Shown: positions 18,456 through 27,150 of the stretch, in pieces
Layout: every line of letters begins with the position of its first letter
Position numbering within the stretch: position 1 is the stretch's first letter
Origin: Planctomyces sp. SH-PL62
GTDB taxonomy: Bacteria > Planctomycetota > Planctomycetia > Isosphaerales > Isosphaeraceae
Reading direction: 5' to 3'
Assembly (NCBI RefSeq): GCF_001610895.1
Contig: NZ_CP011273.1
Coordinates: forward strand, 4,712,001-4,776,000
DNA: 64,000 bases
Made by a program: the position numbers and the translations under genes
Notes under the pieces: generated by a model
Database searches by the model: none
What the model saw: the letters and a program-made list of their open reading frames with translations, nothing else
Told to the model about the DNA's origin: nothing

Positions 18456-19922
18456 TCAGACGTTGTACGTCGTGGAGGCGGTGGTCCCGCCGTGGCCCGT
18501 CCAGTTGGTGTGGAAGAACTCGCCGCGGGCCTTGTCGATCCGCTCGTAGGTGTGGGCGCCGAAGAAGTCGCGCTGGGCCTGGAGCAGATTGGCCGGAAGC
18601 TGGGCGGTCCGGTAGCCGTCGAAGTACGACAGCGCCGAGACCATGGCCGGGATCGGGATCCCGTGCGTGATCGCGGCGGCGCCGACGCGCCGCCAACCTT
18701 CCTCGGCACGGCCGACTTCCTGGGCGAAGAACGGATCGATGAGGAGGTTGGTCAGGTTCGGATCTCGGTCGAAGGCTTCCTTGATCCGGCCCAGGAACGC
18801 GCTGCGGATGATACAGCCCCCTCGCCACATCATGGCGACGGCCCCGTTGTTGATCTCCCAGCCGGAATCCTTGGCCATCGCCCGCATCAGGGCGAAGCCC
18901 TGGGCGTACGAGATGATCTTGCTGGCGTAGAGCGCCTGCTCGATGTCGTCCACCATCGTCTGATGGTTGCCGTTGTACGAGGTGGGGTGGACCTTGAGGA
19001 TCTTGGACGCGGCCACCCGCTCATCCTTCTGGGAGGAGAGCGTCCGCGCGAACACGGCCTCGGAGATCAGGGTCAGCGGGACGCCGAGGTCGCAGGCGGA
19101 GATCACGGTCCACTTGCCGGTCCCCTTCTGGCCGGCGGTGTCCTGGATGAGGTCGACGGTCGCCTTGCCGGTCTCCTCGTCCTTGTGGGCGAGGATGTCG
19201 CGGGTGATCTCGATCAGGTAGCTGTCGAGCGGGCCCTTGTTCCAGCGGTCGAAGACGGTGTGGAGCGCGGGGGGTTCCATACCCAGCAGCTTCCGCATGA
19301 CGAAGTAGGCTTCGCAGATGAGCTGCATATCGCCGTATTCGATGCCGTTGTGCACCATCTTGACGTAGTGGCCGGCGCCCTCGGGGCCGACCCAATCACA
19401 GCAAGGGGTGCCGTCGGGGGCCTTGGCGGCGATCGCCTGGAAGATCGGCTTGACCAGCGGCCAGGCGTCGGGATTGCCGCCGGGCATGATGGAGGGGCCC
19501 TTCAGCGCCCCTTCCTCGCCGCCGGAAACTCCCGTTCCGACGAACAGGATCCCCTTCTCCTTCAGCGCCCGGGTCCGCCGGGTCGAGTCGGGATAGTGGG
19601 AGTTGCCGCCGTCGATCAGGACGTCGCCCGGCTGCAAGAGCGGGACCAGTTCGTCGATCACCTGGTCGACCGGCGAGCCCGCCTTGACCATGATCATGAT
19701 CTTACGAGGCCGCTTCAGGCTCGCGACGAGTTCCTGGACGGTGTGCGCGCCGACGATCGACTTCCCCTTGGCTCGATCGGCGAGAAAGGCGTCGACCTTC
19801 GAGGTGGTCCGGTTGAAGACGGCCACCGTGTACCCGTGGCTGGCCATGTTCAGCACGAGGTTCTCGCCCATCACGGCGAGGCCCACGAGTCCAATATCGG
19901 CGGTCGGTTGGTTGGCGGCCAT
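18456..19922 (-). CDS. gnd: 6-phosphogluconate dehydrogenase (decarboxylating)
   Basis: 488 residues from the ATG at 19922, which matches the normal length of about 470-490. The enzyme oxidises and decarboxylates 6-phosphogluconate to ribulose 5-phosphate in the oxidative pentose phosphate pathway (cytosol). Visible marks are the N-terminal nucleotide-binding motif IGLVGLAVMGENLVLNM, GVSGGEEGALKGPSIMPGG, and the active-site block GHYVKMVHNGIEYGDMQ with its Lys, Asn and Glu. The all-alpha C-terminal domain (WKGGCIIRS-like MWRGGCIIRSAFL) is intact. The upstream extension of the frame lacks family similarity. It lies 125 bases behind the phosphofructokinase gene and may share its transcript. Confidence 0.96.
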   Translation of the reverse strand: MAANQPTADIGLVGLAVMGENLVLNMASHGYTVAVFNRTTSKVDAFLADRAKGKSIVGAHTVQELVASLKRPRKIMIMVKAGSPVDQVIDELVPLLQPGDVLIDGGNSHYPDSTRRTRALKEKGILFVGTGVSGGEEGALKGPSIMPGGNPDAWPLVKPIFQAIAAKAPDGTPCCDWVGPEGAGHYVKMVHNGIEYGDMQLICEAYFVMRKLLGMEPPALHTVFDRWNKGPLDSYLIEITRDILAHKDEETGKATVDLIQDTAGQKGTGKWTVISACDLGVPLTLISEAVFARTLSSQKDERVAASKILKVHPTSYNGNHQTMVDDIEQALYASKIISYAQGFALMRAMAKDSGWEINNGAVAMMWRGGCIIRSAFLGRIKEAFDRDPNLTNLLIDPFFAQEVGRAEEGWRRVGAAAITHGIPIPAMVSALSYFDGYRTAQLPANLLQAQRDFFGAHTYERIDKARGEFFHTNWTGHGGTTASTTYNV

Positions 19923-20047
19923 GTGCGTCGATTCCCAAAAGGTCAAAAGCGGACGGCCTTCCGGCCGGGCGGGCGATGAAGGGGTTTCGGGTCGTGATTC
20001 TACCACAGGCCGCGAGGGGGTCATAAGCCGCCCTCGGTGCCGGAGTC

Positions 20048-21340
20048 TCACTTCCGATACGTCTGCGGGACGTATGCGGCCAGCTTCCGGGGCGCGTAAA
20101 CCGGCGCGATCCGGGCGAACCGAGGCAGGCCGCCGACGGTCGGGACGCTGACCCAGTCCTCGCCGATCAGCGGGCGCGCGTACTCCAGGAAGTCGTCGGT
20201 CACGTCGATCCGGCTGGGGGCGAGCCATTCCTCCGGGAAGAACCGCTCCGAGTTGGCGACCTGCTCCAGCGGGGCCTTGTCGAAGTGGACGCTGTACGAC
20301 GATCCCGAGCGGTCGCGGAGGATGGTGGACATCCAGCCGTTCCCCTCGTTCCTGGCGATGTCGACCGCATGCGCGCCGACGCCGTAGGCCTCGTCGAGAT
20401 CGACCACGCTGGCGTAGGCGATCGCGTTCCGCTGGTCGGTCCCCGGGACCTGGCCGCGCGCCTTGCCCGGCACGGGGAATTTCAGCGTGTTCAAATAGTT
20501 GACCACGATCTGGGCGACCGTCTGCTGGCTGGAGCTGAACTGGACGTGGCCGAAGTTGTCTCGGATCGTCCCGAGCTCGCCGACGTCGAATCCTTCGCTG
20601 ACGACGACGAGGCAGCGACCGTCGGATTCCAGCTGGCGGATCACGTTCTCGCCGAGCTGTTCCAGGGTCAGGCCCGATTCGGTCAGGTAGATCTGGAGCG
20701 GCATCTTCCGCTCGGGGTCGGCCAGGCGGGCGGCGGCGGGGATGTAGCCGATCTTCCGGCCCATCGCCTGGACCACCAGCACCGGGTCGGCGGGCGACGA
20801 GCCGGCGTTCTCTTCATTGGCCTGGCTGACGTAGTGGGCGTAGTAGCGGGCGATCGAGCCGTAGCCGGGCGAGTGGTCGAGCAGCCGGAACTGGGCGTCT
20901 CCCAGGTCGTTGTCGATCGTCTTGGGGACGCCGACCGCCACCAGGTCGAGCCCGCCGTCGCGGGCCAGGACGCTGATCTTGTGCGCCGTGTCCTGGGAGT
21001 CGTTGCCGCCGATGTAGAAGAAGTAGCCGACGTCATGGGCCTTGAAGACCTCGACGACGCGGGTGAAGTCCTCGTCCAGCCCCTTCTTCAGCTTGTAGCG
21101 GCAGGTGCCGATGCTCCCGGCGGCCGGCGACGTCCGCAGCAGGGAGATCTCCTCGGCCGAGGTCGCCGTCAGGTCGATCAACTCCTCCTTCAGCACCCCT
21201 TCGATGCCGAACCGACCGCCGTAGACCTTGCCGAACGTCTGGGGATGACGCCGACAGCTCTCGATGATCCCCCGGAGCGAATTGTTGATGACGCAGGTGG
21301 GCCCGCCGGACTGGGCCACGACGACGTTCCGCGGAGGCAT
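20048..21340 (-). CDS. pfp: PPi-dependent 6-phosphofructokinase
   Basis: 430 residues from the ATG at 21340. It catalyses reversible phosphorylation of fructose 6-phosphate with pyrophosphate. Two residues that separate PPi enzymes from ATP enzymes are visible: IGGNDS has Asp where ATP enzymes have Gly, and VPKTIDND has Lys before TIDND. The first Asp of the usual GGDDS is Asn here, which is less common. Other marks are the N-terminal AQSGGPTCVIN, VQAMGRKIGY, and the substrate motif SEGF. Its neighbours are a HAD phosphatase-like gene 211 bases upstream and gnd downstream, so the block handles hexose and pentose phosphates. Confidence 0.93.
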   Translation of the reverse strand: MPPRNVVVAQSGGPTCVINNSLRGIIESCRRHPQTFGKVYGGRFGIEGVLKEELIDLTATSAEEISLLRTSPAAGSIGTCRYKLKKGLDEDFTRVVEVFKAHDVGYFFYIGGNDSQDTAHKISVLARDGGLDLVAVGVPKTIDNDLGDAQFRLLDHSPGYGSIARYYAHYVSQANEENAGSSPADPVLVVQAMGRKIGYIPAAARLADPERKMPLQIYLTESGLTLEQLGENVIRQLESDGRCLVVVSEGFDVGELGTIRDNFGHVQFSSSQQTVAQIVVNYLNTLKFPVPGKARGQVPGTDQRNAIAYASVVDLDEAYGVGAHAVDIARNEGNGWMSTILRDRSGSSYSVHFDKAPLEQVANSERFFPEEWLAPSRIDVTDDFLEYARPLIGEDWVSVPTVGGLPRFARIAPVYAPRKLAAYVPQTYRK

Positions 21341-21551
21341 GATGCGTTCGATCCTTTCCGATGCGACGAACCGCCCGACGGCCGTCCCGAGCCGACGGCG
21401 TCCCGATTTTCCCCACGATTTCAACACGCCGGCGGACCGTCGACAAGGCGTCGCAACGGCCTCGCCCGCGCCGCCGCCAGTCCCCGCGCGGGGGCGAGGC
21501 TCGCCACGCGGGGTCCGGACGGGTCTCCGGCCGACGCCGGTCGGTCGTCTC

Positions 21552-22451
21552 TCAGGCGGTCTTCCAGGGCGGCTCGCTCGGGAGGAGCGACTGGAACCGC
21601 GCGACCTGGGCATCCATGTAGCCGCCGGCGAATTCGCCGTTGAGGAACTTGGGCAGGGCTTCCTCGAAGAACCGCTGCCAGGACTCGTCCTCGAACCCAG
21701 GGTCGATCGGGTAGAACAGGACCCCGTTGTCGAAGGCGGCCTTCATGTCGCCGGGAGCGTCGCCGATCATCAGGATCTTATCCAGGTCGTAGCGACCGAC
21801 GGCGGCGAGGGCGAGGTGCTCTTTCTTGCTCCCCAACTCCTGGCCGGCGATCAGGCTGACGAACGACTTCAGGTCGTTCTCCTCCCATTCCCGCTCCAAA
21901 GCCTCGCCGGGGGTCGCCGAAACGACCATGACGTCGGCCTTGCCTTGCAGGCATTCCAGTGACTCCCGCACGAACGGAAACGGGGGGACGTCGTGGACCA
22001 TCTCGCCGATCGTCCGGTTGACGGCCTCGCTCCAGGCCAGCGCCAGGGCCAGGTCCGGGTCGTTCTTCGCCTCGACCTCCCGCGCGAGCGTCGGATTCGA
22101 GAGCTTGGTCTCGTGCTTGATCCACTCGCGGACGCCCTTGAGGGCGGGGACGCGGAAGCGACGCGCGACGACCTCCGGCCGGTTCATCACCAGATCGAAA
22201 GCCATGACGAGGGCCGGGAACCGGTTGATGCCCCGCCATTGCGAGTACAGGTTCACGAACTCGGCCGCCTCGCGGACGTACTTGGAGATCGCCGCCAGGT
22301 CGTACGAATTGATGATGTTCGGGATGAAGCACTCCTTGTGCTTCACTTCCATCGTGTCGAAGGCGCACCCGTCGCTGTCCACGCCGACGAAGAACTCGTG
22401 CCGCTTCGAGAACTGGCGCAAGGCAAGCTGGGGGTCGCTCGGCGCCGCCAT
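21552..22451 (-). CDS. HAD-superfamily hydrolase, large helical cap
   Basis: 299 residues. Motif I is VDSDGCAFD with Asp24 and Asp26, an intact DxD. Motif II is VVSATPGEA, motif III has the Lys of GSKKEHL, and motif IV is ILMIGDAPGDMKAA. A long alpha-helical insert (about residues 35-170) forms a C1 cap. The motif set is complete, so it should be an active cytosolic phosphatase or phosphoglucomutase-like enzyme. Position ahead of pfp and gnd suggests a sugar-phosphate substrate, which is inference. It is probably the first gene of that block. Confidence 0.88.
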   Translation of the reverse strand: MAAPSDPQLALRQFSKRHEFFVGVDSDGCAFDTMEVKHKECFIPNIINSYDLAAISKYVREAAEFVNLYSQWRGINRFPALVMAFDLVMNRPEVVARRFRVPALKGVREWIKHETKLSNPTLAREVEAKNDPDLALALAWSEAVNRTIGEMVHDVPPFPFVRESLECLQGKADVMVVSATPGEALEREWEENDLKSFVSLIAGQELGSKKEHLALAAVGRYDLDKILMIGDAPGDMKAAFDNGVLFYPIDPGFEDESWQRFFEEALPKFLNGEFAGGYMDAQVARFQSLLPSEPPWKTA

Positions 22452-22834
22452 ATCCGAATTTCCTTCCGCCCCGAGGGACGACTAGCCAGACCAGGTCGCG
22501 GGTAACGCCCCCCTCCGTTACTCGCGCCCGGGCGATCGCGGAAAGAGCAAGGACCGCGGCGGGGCGTCGAGATCGAGGCGGGGCGACGAACAGTGATCCA
22601 CGGATCGTAGCCCCTGCGGGAACGACCGTCCAGTGGGGCGCCACGCCCTCCCGCCGGTTTCCGGTAGCTTCCGCCGTCGCGGACCGGACGAACGGAAGAT
22701 CGGACGATTGAGCGACTGGTGCACTTTTGATACCGTGAGGCGTCCGTTTCATCGAGCGGACGCCGACGGCGGCGGGCGGCGAGCCTCAGCGGGGGCCGCC
22801 AGGGTTGGTTGCGTCTCGGGGATGGACATCGGCG
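22452..22834. other. 383-bp divergent intergenic region
   Basis: Lies between the HAD-pfp-gnd block (leftwards) and the second kinase (rightwards), so it should hold both promoters. I see no clear -35/-10 pair, hairpin or small gene. Confidence 0.4.
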
Positions 22835-24142
22835 ATGGCGAGCCCTGACAGGACCAGGTCGGAAGGTCGGACGCCTGTGGACCTGCTCCCGGTGCTGCAA
22901 AGCTCGGGCGTCCTCAGCGAACGAATGTTCGAGGAGATCTCCAGTCGCGTCGACTCCGGAGAGTACCCGGCCGACCCGAACGGCCTCGCCGAGCGACTGG
23001 TACGCGACCGCCTCCTCACGGCCTATCAGGCCCGGCGGCTGCTCGCGAACAAGGCGTACGGCATGCTCGTCGGCCGATATGTGATCCTCGACCGGATCGG
23101 CGCGGGGTCGATGGGTCGCGTCTACAAGGCCCATCATCAGATGATGGACCGCGTGGTCGCGCTGAAAATCATCGCCCCCGAACTCTCCTGCAACGACCGC
23201 GTGGTGGCGCGCTTCCAGCGCGAGATGAAGCTCGTCGGCCGGCTGGACCACCCCAACGTCGTCCGCGCGTACGACGCCGACCGCGCCAACCGCGTCCTCT
23301 ATATCGTGATGGAGTACGTCAACGGCGAGAGCCTCGGCGACCGCCTCAAGCGCAGCGGCCCGATCCCCGCCGCCGAGATGATCGACTACGCGGCGCAGGC
23401 CGCCCTGGGCCTGGCCCATGCCCACGAGCAAGGCATGGTCCACCGGGACGTCAAGCCGTCCAACATCCTGCTGAGCGAGGACAAGAAGGTCAAGATCCTG
23501 GACCTCGGCCTGGGCGTCCTGATGGAAGCCGACGAGGGGGCGACCTTCGCCACGGCCGACGGGATCGCGGTCGGCACGGTGGACTACATGTCGCCCGAGC
23601 AGGCCCTGGGGCGCGACGTCGACGGCCGCAGCGACGTCTTCAGCCTCGGCTGCGCCATGTACCACCTCATGACCGGCAAGCTGGCCTTCCCCGGAGAGTC
23701 CCCCATCGACCGGCTGGGACGCCGGATCAACAACCGACACGTCCCGATCACGGATCACCTGCCCGATTTCCCCGCCGCCGCCCAGCGCGTCCTCGACAAG
23801 CTGATGGCGTTCAAGCCCCAGGACCGATTCCAGGACGCCAGCGAAGCGGCCGAAGCGCTCCAGTCCCTGATCCGCCCCAGGTCCAGGAAGCCCGCGCCGG
23901 CTCTGGCCCCTGCACCTTCGCCCCCGCCGGTCGCGCCCCGACCGCCGGAACCGGCCGAGGAAGCCGCGGTGGCGAGGCCCCCGGCCCCCTCTCCCGCGAC
24001 CCGTCCCCCCGCCTATCCCCGCTGGTTCGCCCCCCTGGCCGCCGCCGCCGTCTCTCGTCCCAACATCCTCCTGACGATCGGCCTTGCGGCCTTCGCCCTC
24101 ACCTTCGCGGCCGGTGCCGTGGTCGGCTACCTCCTCAAGTAG
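22835..24142 (+). CDS. membrane-anchored Ser/Thr protein kinase
   Basis: 435 residues from the ATG at 22835; a TTG at 22805 would add ten residues. The N-terminal 80 residues (LVRDRLLTAYQARRLL) match the helical lead seen in many planctomycete kinases. The kinase domain spans about residues 81-345: glycine loop IGAGSMGRVY, Lys111, HRDVKPSN with Asp205, DLG in place of DFG with Asp223, and MSPEQA. A Pro/Ala-rich linker (about 360-400) leads to one transmembrane helix near the C-terminus (about residues 411-432), so the kinase domain faces the cytosol and only a few residues lie beyond. No sensor domain is present outside the membrane. It is convergent with the epimerase gene. Confidence 0.92.
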   Translation: MASPDRTRSEGRTPVDLLPVLQSSGVLSERMFEEISSRVDSGEYPADPNGLAERLVRDRLLTAYQARRLLANKAYGMLVGRYVILDRIGAGSMGRVYKAHHQMMDRVVALKIIAPELSCNDRVVARFQREMKLVGRLDHPNVVRAYDADRANRVLYIVMEYVNGESLGDRLKRSGPIPAAEMIDYAAQAALGLAHAHEQGMVHRDVKPSNILLSEDKKVKILDLGLGVLMEADEGATFATADGIAVGTVDYMSPEQALGRDVDGRSDVFSLGCAMYHLMTGKLAFPGESPIDRLGRRINNRHVPITDHLPDFPAAAQRVLDKLMAFKPQDRFQDASEAAEALQSLIRPRSRKPAPALAPAPSPPPVAPRPPEPAEEAAVARPPAPSPATRPPAYPRWFAPLAAAAVSRPNILLTIGLAAFALTFAAGAVVGYLLK

Positions 24143-24330
24143 CCGTCGCCCCATCTGTCTGGATATCGCGCCAACCCCTTCGCGTTTGCCGTTCTGATGC
24201 CACAATCCAGTTGGCGAAGTCCCTTCACCCGGAGGCTCCCTGGCATCCGGACTGGATCGTAGGCTCTAGCGGCCCGCGCGGACAAGCATTGCGAAGTGAA
24301 GTCGTTTCCGCCGAACGAACCCAATCGCCA

Positions 24331-24360
24331 AATTTTTAACTTATTAATTTAAAAAGCTTT
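24331..24360. other. 30-bp AT-only-rich tract between convergent genes
   Basis: Almost pure A/T (one C and one GC pair within about 30 bases) in DNA that is otherwise near 70% GC. It sits between the kinase stop at 24142 and the epimerase stop at 24411. It contains AAAGCTTT and runs of T on both strands, so it may help end transcription from either side. The 268-bp gap holds no gene. Confidence 0.5.
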
Positions 24361-24410
24361 ACGTCATACGCTTGGCTTCAACCGCGCCGAACCAACCCAA
24401 TTTTCAGGCG

Positions 24411-25423
24411 TCAGCGAGCGGAACCGGACCCGGCCGCGGCGGATCGATCGGCGGTCGAATGCGCCGGGGCGAACAGGTCGGCGAGGGCTCCGGCCAGGTC
24501 GGGGAAGCGGAATTTGTAGCCGAGATCGGACGCCCGGCGAGGGATGACGCGCTGGCCCTTGGCGATGACCTCGGCGACCTCGCCCAGCACCACCCGGAGG
24601 AGGAGATCGGGCGGGCCGAAGGGGAGGAAGACGCGCCACGGGGCGTAGGGCTTCCAGAGGGTCCGCGAGAGCTCCCGCGAGAAGTCGGCGTTGCGGACCG
24701 GATGGGGTGCCACGCCATTGATGGGGCCGGTCGCCCCCGGATTGCGGAGCGCGAGGTCCAGGATCCCGACGATGTCCTCGATGTGGATCCAGCTCATCCA
24801 CTGCTGCCCTCGCGCCGGGGCGAGACCGCCGTTCCCCCCACCGGCACGCCGGGGCCGAGCTTGAACAGGGGCGTCATGACCTTCAAGGCTCCATCGCCGG
24901 CGGCGAGCACGATCCCGGTCCTGACGACCGCCCGGCGAACCCCCAACGCCTCGACGGGCGCTGAGGCCTGCTCCCACTCGCGGCAGACGACCGCGAGGAA
25001 GTCGGTCCCGGACGGAGCGGACTCGTCCAGTTCCTCATCGCCGCGGGGGCCGTAGTAGCCGGTCGCCGAGCCCTGGACGAGCACCTGCGGACGGGCCCTG
25101 GCGACCGAGATCGCGGCGACGACGTGCTCCGTCCCGTCCACGCGGCTGTCGCGGATCTTCCGCTTCACCTCGGAGTTCCAGCGCTGGGCGAACACGTTGT
25201 GCCCGACGAGGTTCACCACCGCGTCGCAGCCGTCGACCGCCTGCTGCCAGGGTCCCGGAGCGGTCGGATCGCCCTGGAGCACCTCATAGTCGCGCGTCGC
25301 GGGGTCTCGACGCAGTTCATCCGCCCGACGAGACACGACGACCGGCCGATCGCCCGCCTCCAGGAGTCGACGAACCAGGTGGGTGCCGATGAGCCCGGAG
25401 CCCCCCGTGATGAAGATGCGCAT
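24411..25423 (-). pseudogene. TIGR01777-type NAD(P)-dependent epimerase (SDR), split by a one-base frameshift
   Basis: The start at 25423 gives MRIFITGGSGLIG, the Rossmann GxxGxxG (residues 7-13), then LVGHNVFAQRWN and GSATGYYGPRGDEELDE, all typical of TIGR01777/YfcH-like epimerases of about 300 residues. The first frame stops at 24794. The rest of the family (GQQWMSWIHIEDIVG, ATGPINGVAPHPV, VLGEVAEVIAKGQRVIP, LGYKFRFPDL) continues in the -1 frame to a stop at 24411. The break is at a run of six G (24834-24839): one extra G restores a single frame of about 337 residues. It is either a sequencing error, a recent inactivation, or a site of -1 frameshifting. Both halves keep family residues, arguing against long decay. 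Confidence 0.85.
24833..24839 (-). other. slippery heptamer G GGG GGA at the frame break
   Basis: On the coding strand the zero-frame codons are GTG GGG GGA ACG, so the run fits the X XXY YYZ pattern of a -1 frameshift site, and a -1 shift gives exactly the continuing frame. A small hairpin, CTCGC/GCGAG (24809-24824), begins 8 bases downstream, a usual spacing for a stimulator. In GC-rich DNA such hairpins are common by chance. Confidence 0.35.
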
Positions 25424-25652
25424 GGTTCACCCCTGAAAGGACGCCTGGTCGATCGAGCCCAGCCCGGTGCACTCATCGTTCCGGCGTCCGCACGCCTCGT
25501 CAAGCAGAGTGGTCCTTTCCGTTCGATTTCCCGACCGAGAGGGTTGCGCGAATTCGGGGTGAACCCCGGCCGGTCCGTGTTGGCCCCGGCGCGGGTTCAT
25601 GATAGGGTCGACGGAGACGACGTCGATCGACCTCCAGGAGTCTTCCCCCGCC

Positions 25653-26552
25653 ATGCCCCGCCGCGTGCTCAAGTGGATCGGGTTCCCCCGCCTTCGACCC
25701 GAACGGACGTCCCACACGCCTCTGGTGCTGGTCAATGGGCTGGCCGAGCAATCGGAGAGCTGGTTCGCCAACGAGCGCCATCTGGCGAGCCGCTTCGACC
25801 TCAAGGTGCCGGAAATCCTTCTCTACGGCGGGGACGCCCTGCACCGCTGGATCGACGCGGGCAACGACGTCACGGTGGACTACCTGACGCGACGGCTGGA
25901 GACGTACCTCGACGAGTTCGTGCAGCGCCCGCCTTACCATTTCACGGCTTCGAGCCTGGGCTGTCAGGTGGTGCTGACCTACGCGGTCGCCAACCCGGAG
26001 AAGGTGGGCCGGCTCGTCTTGATCTGCCCGTCGGGCTTCCACGGCGACGAGAACCTGCCGATGATCGAGGGGGTCAGACGGAGCCGCTACGATAGCCTGG
26101 TCGCATCGGCGTTCCACGAGCCCCGATTCGCGGACGACAGGCTGGTCGGCGCCTTCGAGCGGAAATTCCAGGACCGTCGCTGGAAGAAGGGGGTTTTGCG
26201 GACGCTGCGGGGGACCGTCGGACATTCCGTGGAGCACCTGCTGCACCAGGTCGCCAGCCCGACCCTCGTGGTCTGGGGCGCGGAGGATCAGGTGCTCTCC
26301 GACGTCCCCGGCTCCATCCGCGCCGGCGATCGCATCCCGGACGTCCGCCAGGTCGTGATCCCTCAATGCGGACACGCGCCACAGATCGAAAAATCGCGAC
26401 TCGTCAATAAGTTGATCGATCGCTTCCTGAACGACCGGCTCGGCCCGCTCCCCAGCGAGCTCGACCCGTCCGGATTCCTCGTCGCCGACGCCCCGTCCGA
26501 GGCGGCCCCGCGCCTCGCCTCCCCCTCTCCGCCCCCCCTGCTCCCTTCCTGA
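25653..26552 (+). CDS. alpha/beta hydrolase
   Basis: 299 residues from the ATG at 25653, which has CAGGAG 12 bases upstream; an ATG at 25599 in the same frame has no such site. The fold shows in PLVLVNGLAEQSESW (oxyanion region), the nucleophile elbow TASSLGCQVVL with Ser101 (Ala replaces the first Gly of GxSxG), the acid WGAEDQVL and the His of CGHAPQIE. No signal peptide. It opens a plus-strand operon: its stop is about 10 bases before the methyltransferase ATG. A thioesterase or lipid esterase role in the GH3/ACP pathway is inferred from position only. Confidence 0.88.
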   Translation: MPRRVLKWIGFPRLRPERTSHTPLVLVNGLAEQSESWFANERHLASRFDLKVPEILLYGGDALHRWIDAGNDVTVDYLTRRLETYLDEFVQRPPYHFTASSLGCQVVLTYAVANPEKVGRLVLICPSGFHGDENLPMIEGVRRSRYDSLVASAFHEPRFADDRLVGAFERKFQDRRWKKGVLRTLRGTVGHSVEHLLHQVASPTLVVWGAEDQVLSDVPGSIRAGDRIPDVRQVVIPQCGHAPQIEKSRLVNKLIDRFLNDRLGPLPSELDPSGFLVADAPSEAAPRLASPSPPPLLPS

Positions 26553-26562
26553 CGCGGTGCCC

Positions 26563-27150
26563 ATGAGCGACTTCACGCTGTTCCTCGGCAAGTTCTTGAG
26601 GCAGGGGACCGCCATCGCCAGCCTCGCGCCCAGCAGCCGATGGCTGGCGCGGGCCACCCTCCGCGGCATCGACTGGGACCGTCCGAACCTCGTCGTCGAG
26701 CTCGGGGCCGGGACCGGGCCGATCACCCGCGCCCTGGCCGAACGCACAGCCGGCCGCAGCCGTGCCCTGATCGTCGAGCGCGACCCCGACTTCGCAGCGA
26801 TCCTCCGCGACCGCTACGGCGACCATCTCGACCTCGAAGTCGTCCGGGGGGACGTCCGCGACCTCGCCGACATGCTCCGCGATCGGGGAATCGAGCAGGT
26901 CGACCACATCCTCTCCGGGCTCCCGACCCCCTCGCTCCCGAAAGACCTGCAAACCAGCCTGTTCCGCGTCGTCCGGCGGGCCCTCAAGCCCGAGGGTTCG
27001 TTCAACCAGATCACCGAGATGCCGCTCGTCTATCGGGGCCTCTATCGCCGGTTCTTCGAGGACGTCCGGTTCGTCTTCGAGCCCCGCAACATCCCACCGG
27101 CCGGGGTCTACCTCTGCCGAAGGATCAAGCCCGAGGCCGTCACGTCGTGA
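26563..27150 (+). CDS. phospholipid N-methyltransferase-like SAM methyltransferase
   Basis: 195 residues (ATG at 26563; a GTG two codons earlier is possible). The N-terminus FLGKFLRQGTAIASLAPSSRWLA is characteristic of PmtA-type membrane-lipid methyltransferases. The SAM-binding motif is VVELGAGTG (about residues 44-52), with the acidic VERDPDF following and the ILSGLPTPSLP catalytic-loop motif near 123. PmtA enzymes methylate the amino group of phosphatidylethanolamine at the membrane surface. The similarity also fits rRNA dimethylase-like folds, so the substrate is not certain. Its stop TGA overlaps the GTG start of the GH3 gene, a sign of translational coupling. Confidence 0.88.
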   Translation: MSDFTLFLGKFLRQGTAIASLAPSSRWLARATLRGIDWDRPNLVVELGAGTGPITRALAERTAGRSRALIVERDPDFAAILRDRYGDHLDLEVVRGDVRDLADMLRDRGIEQVDHILSGLPTPSLPKDLQTSLFRVVRRALKPEGSFNQITEMPLVYRGLYRRFFEDVRFVFEPRNIPPAGVYLCRRIKPEAVTS

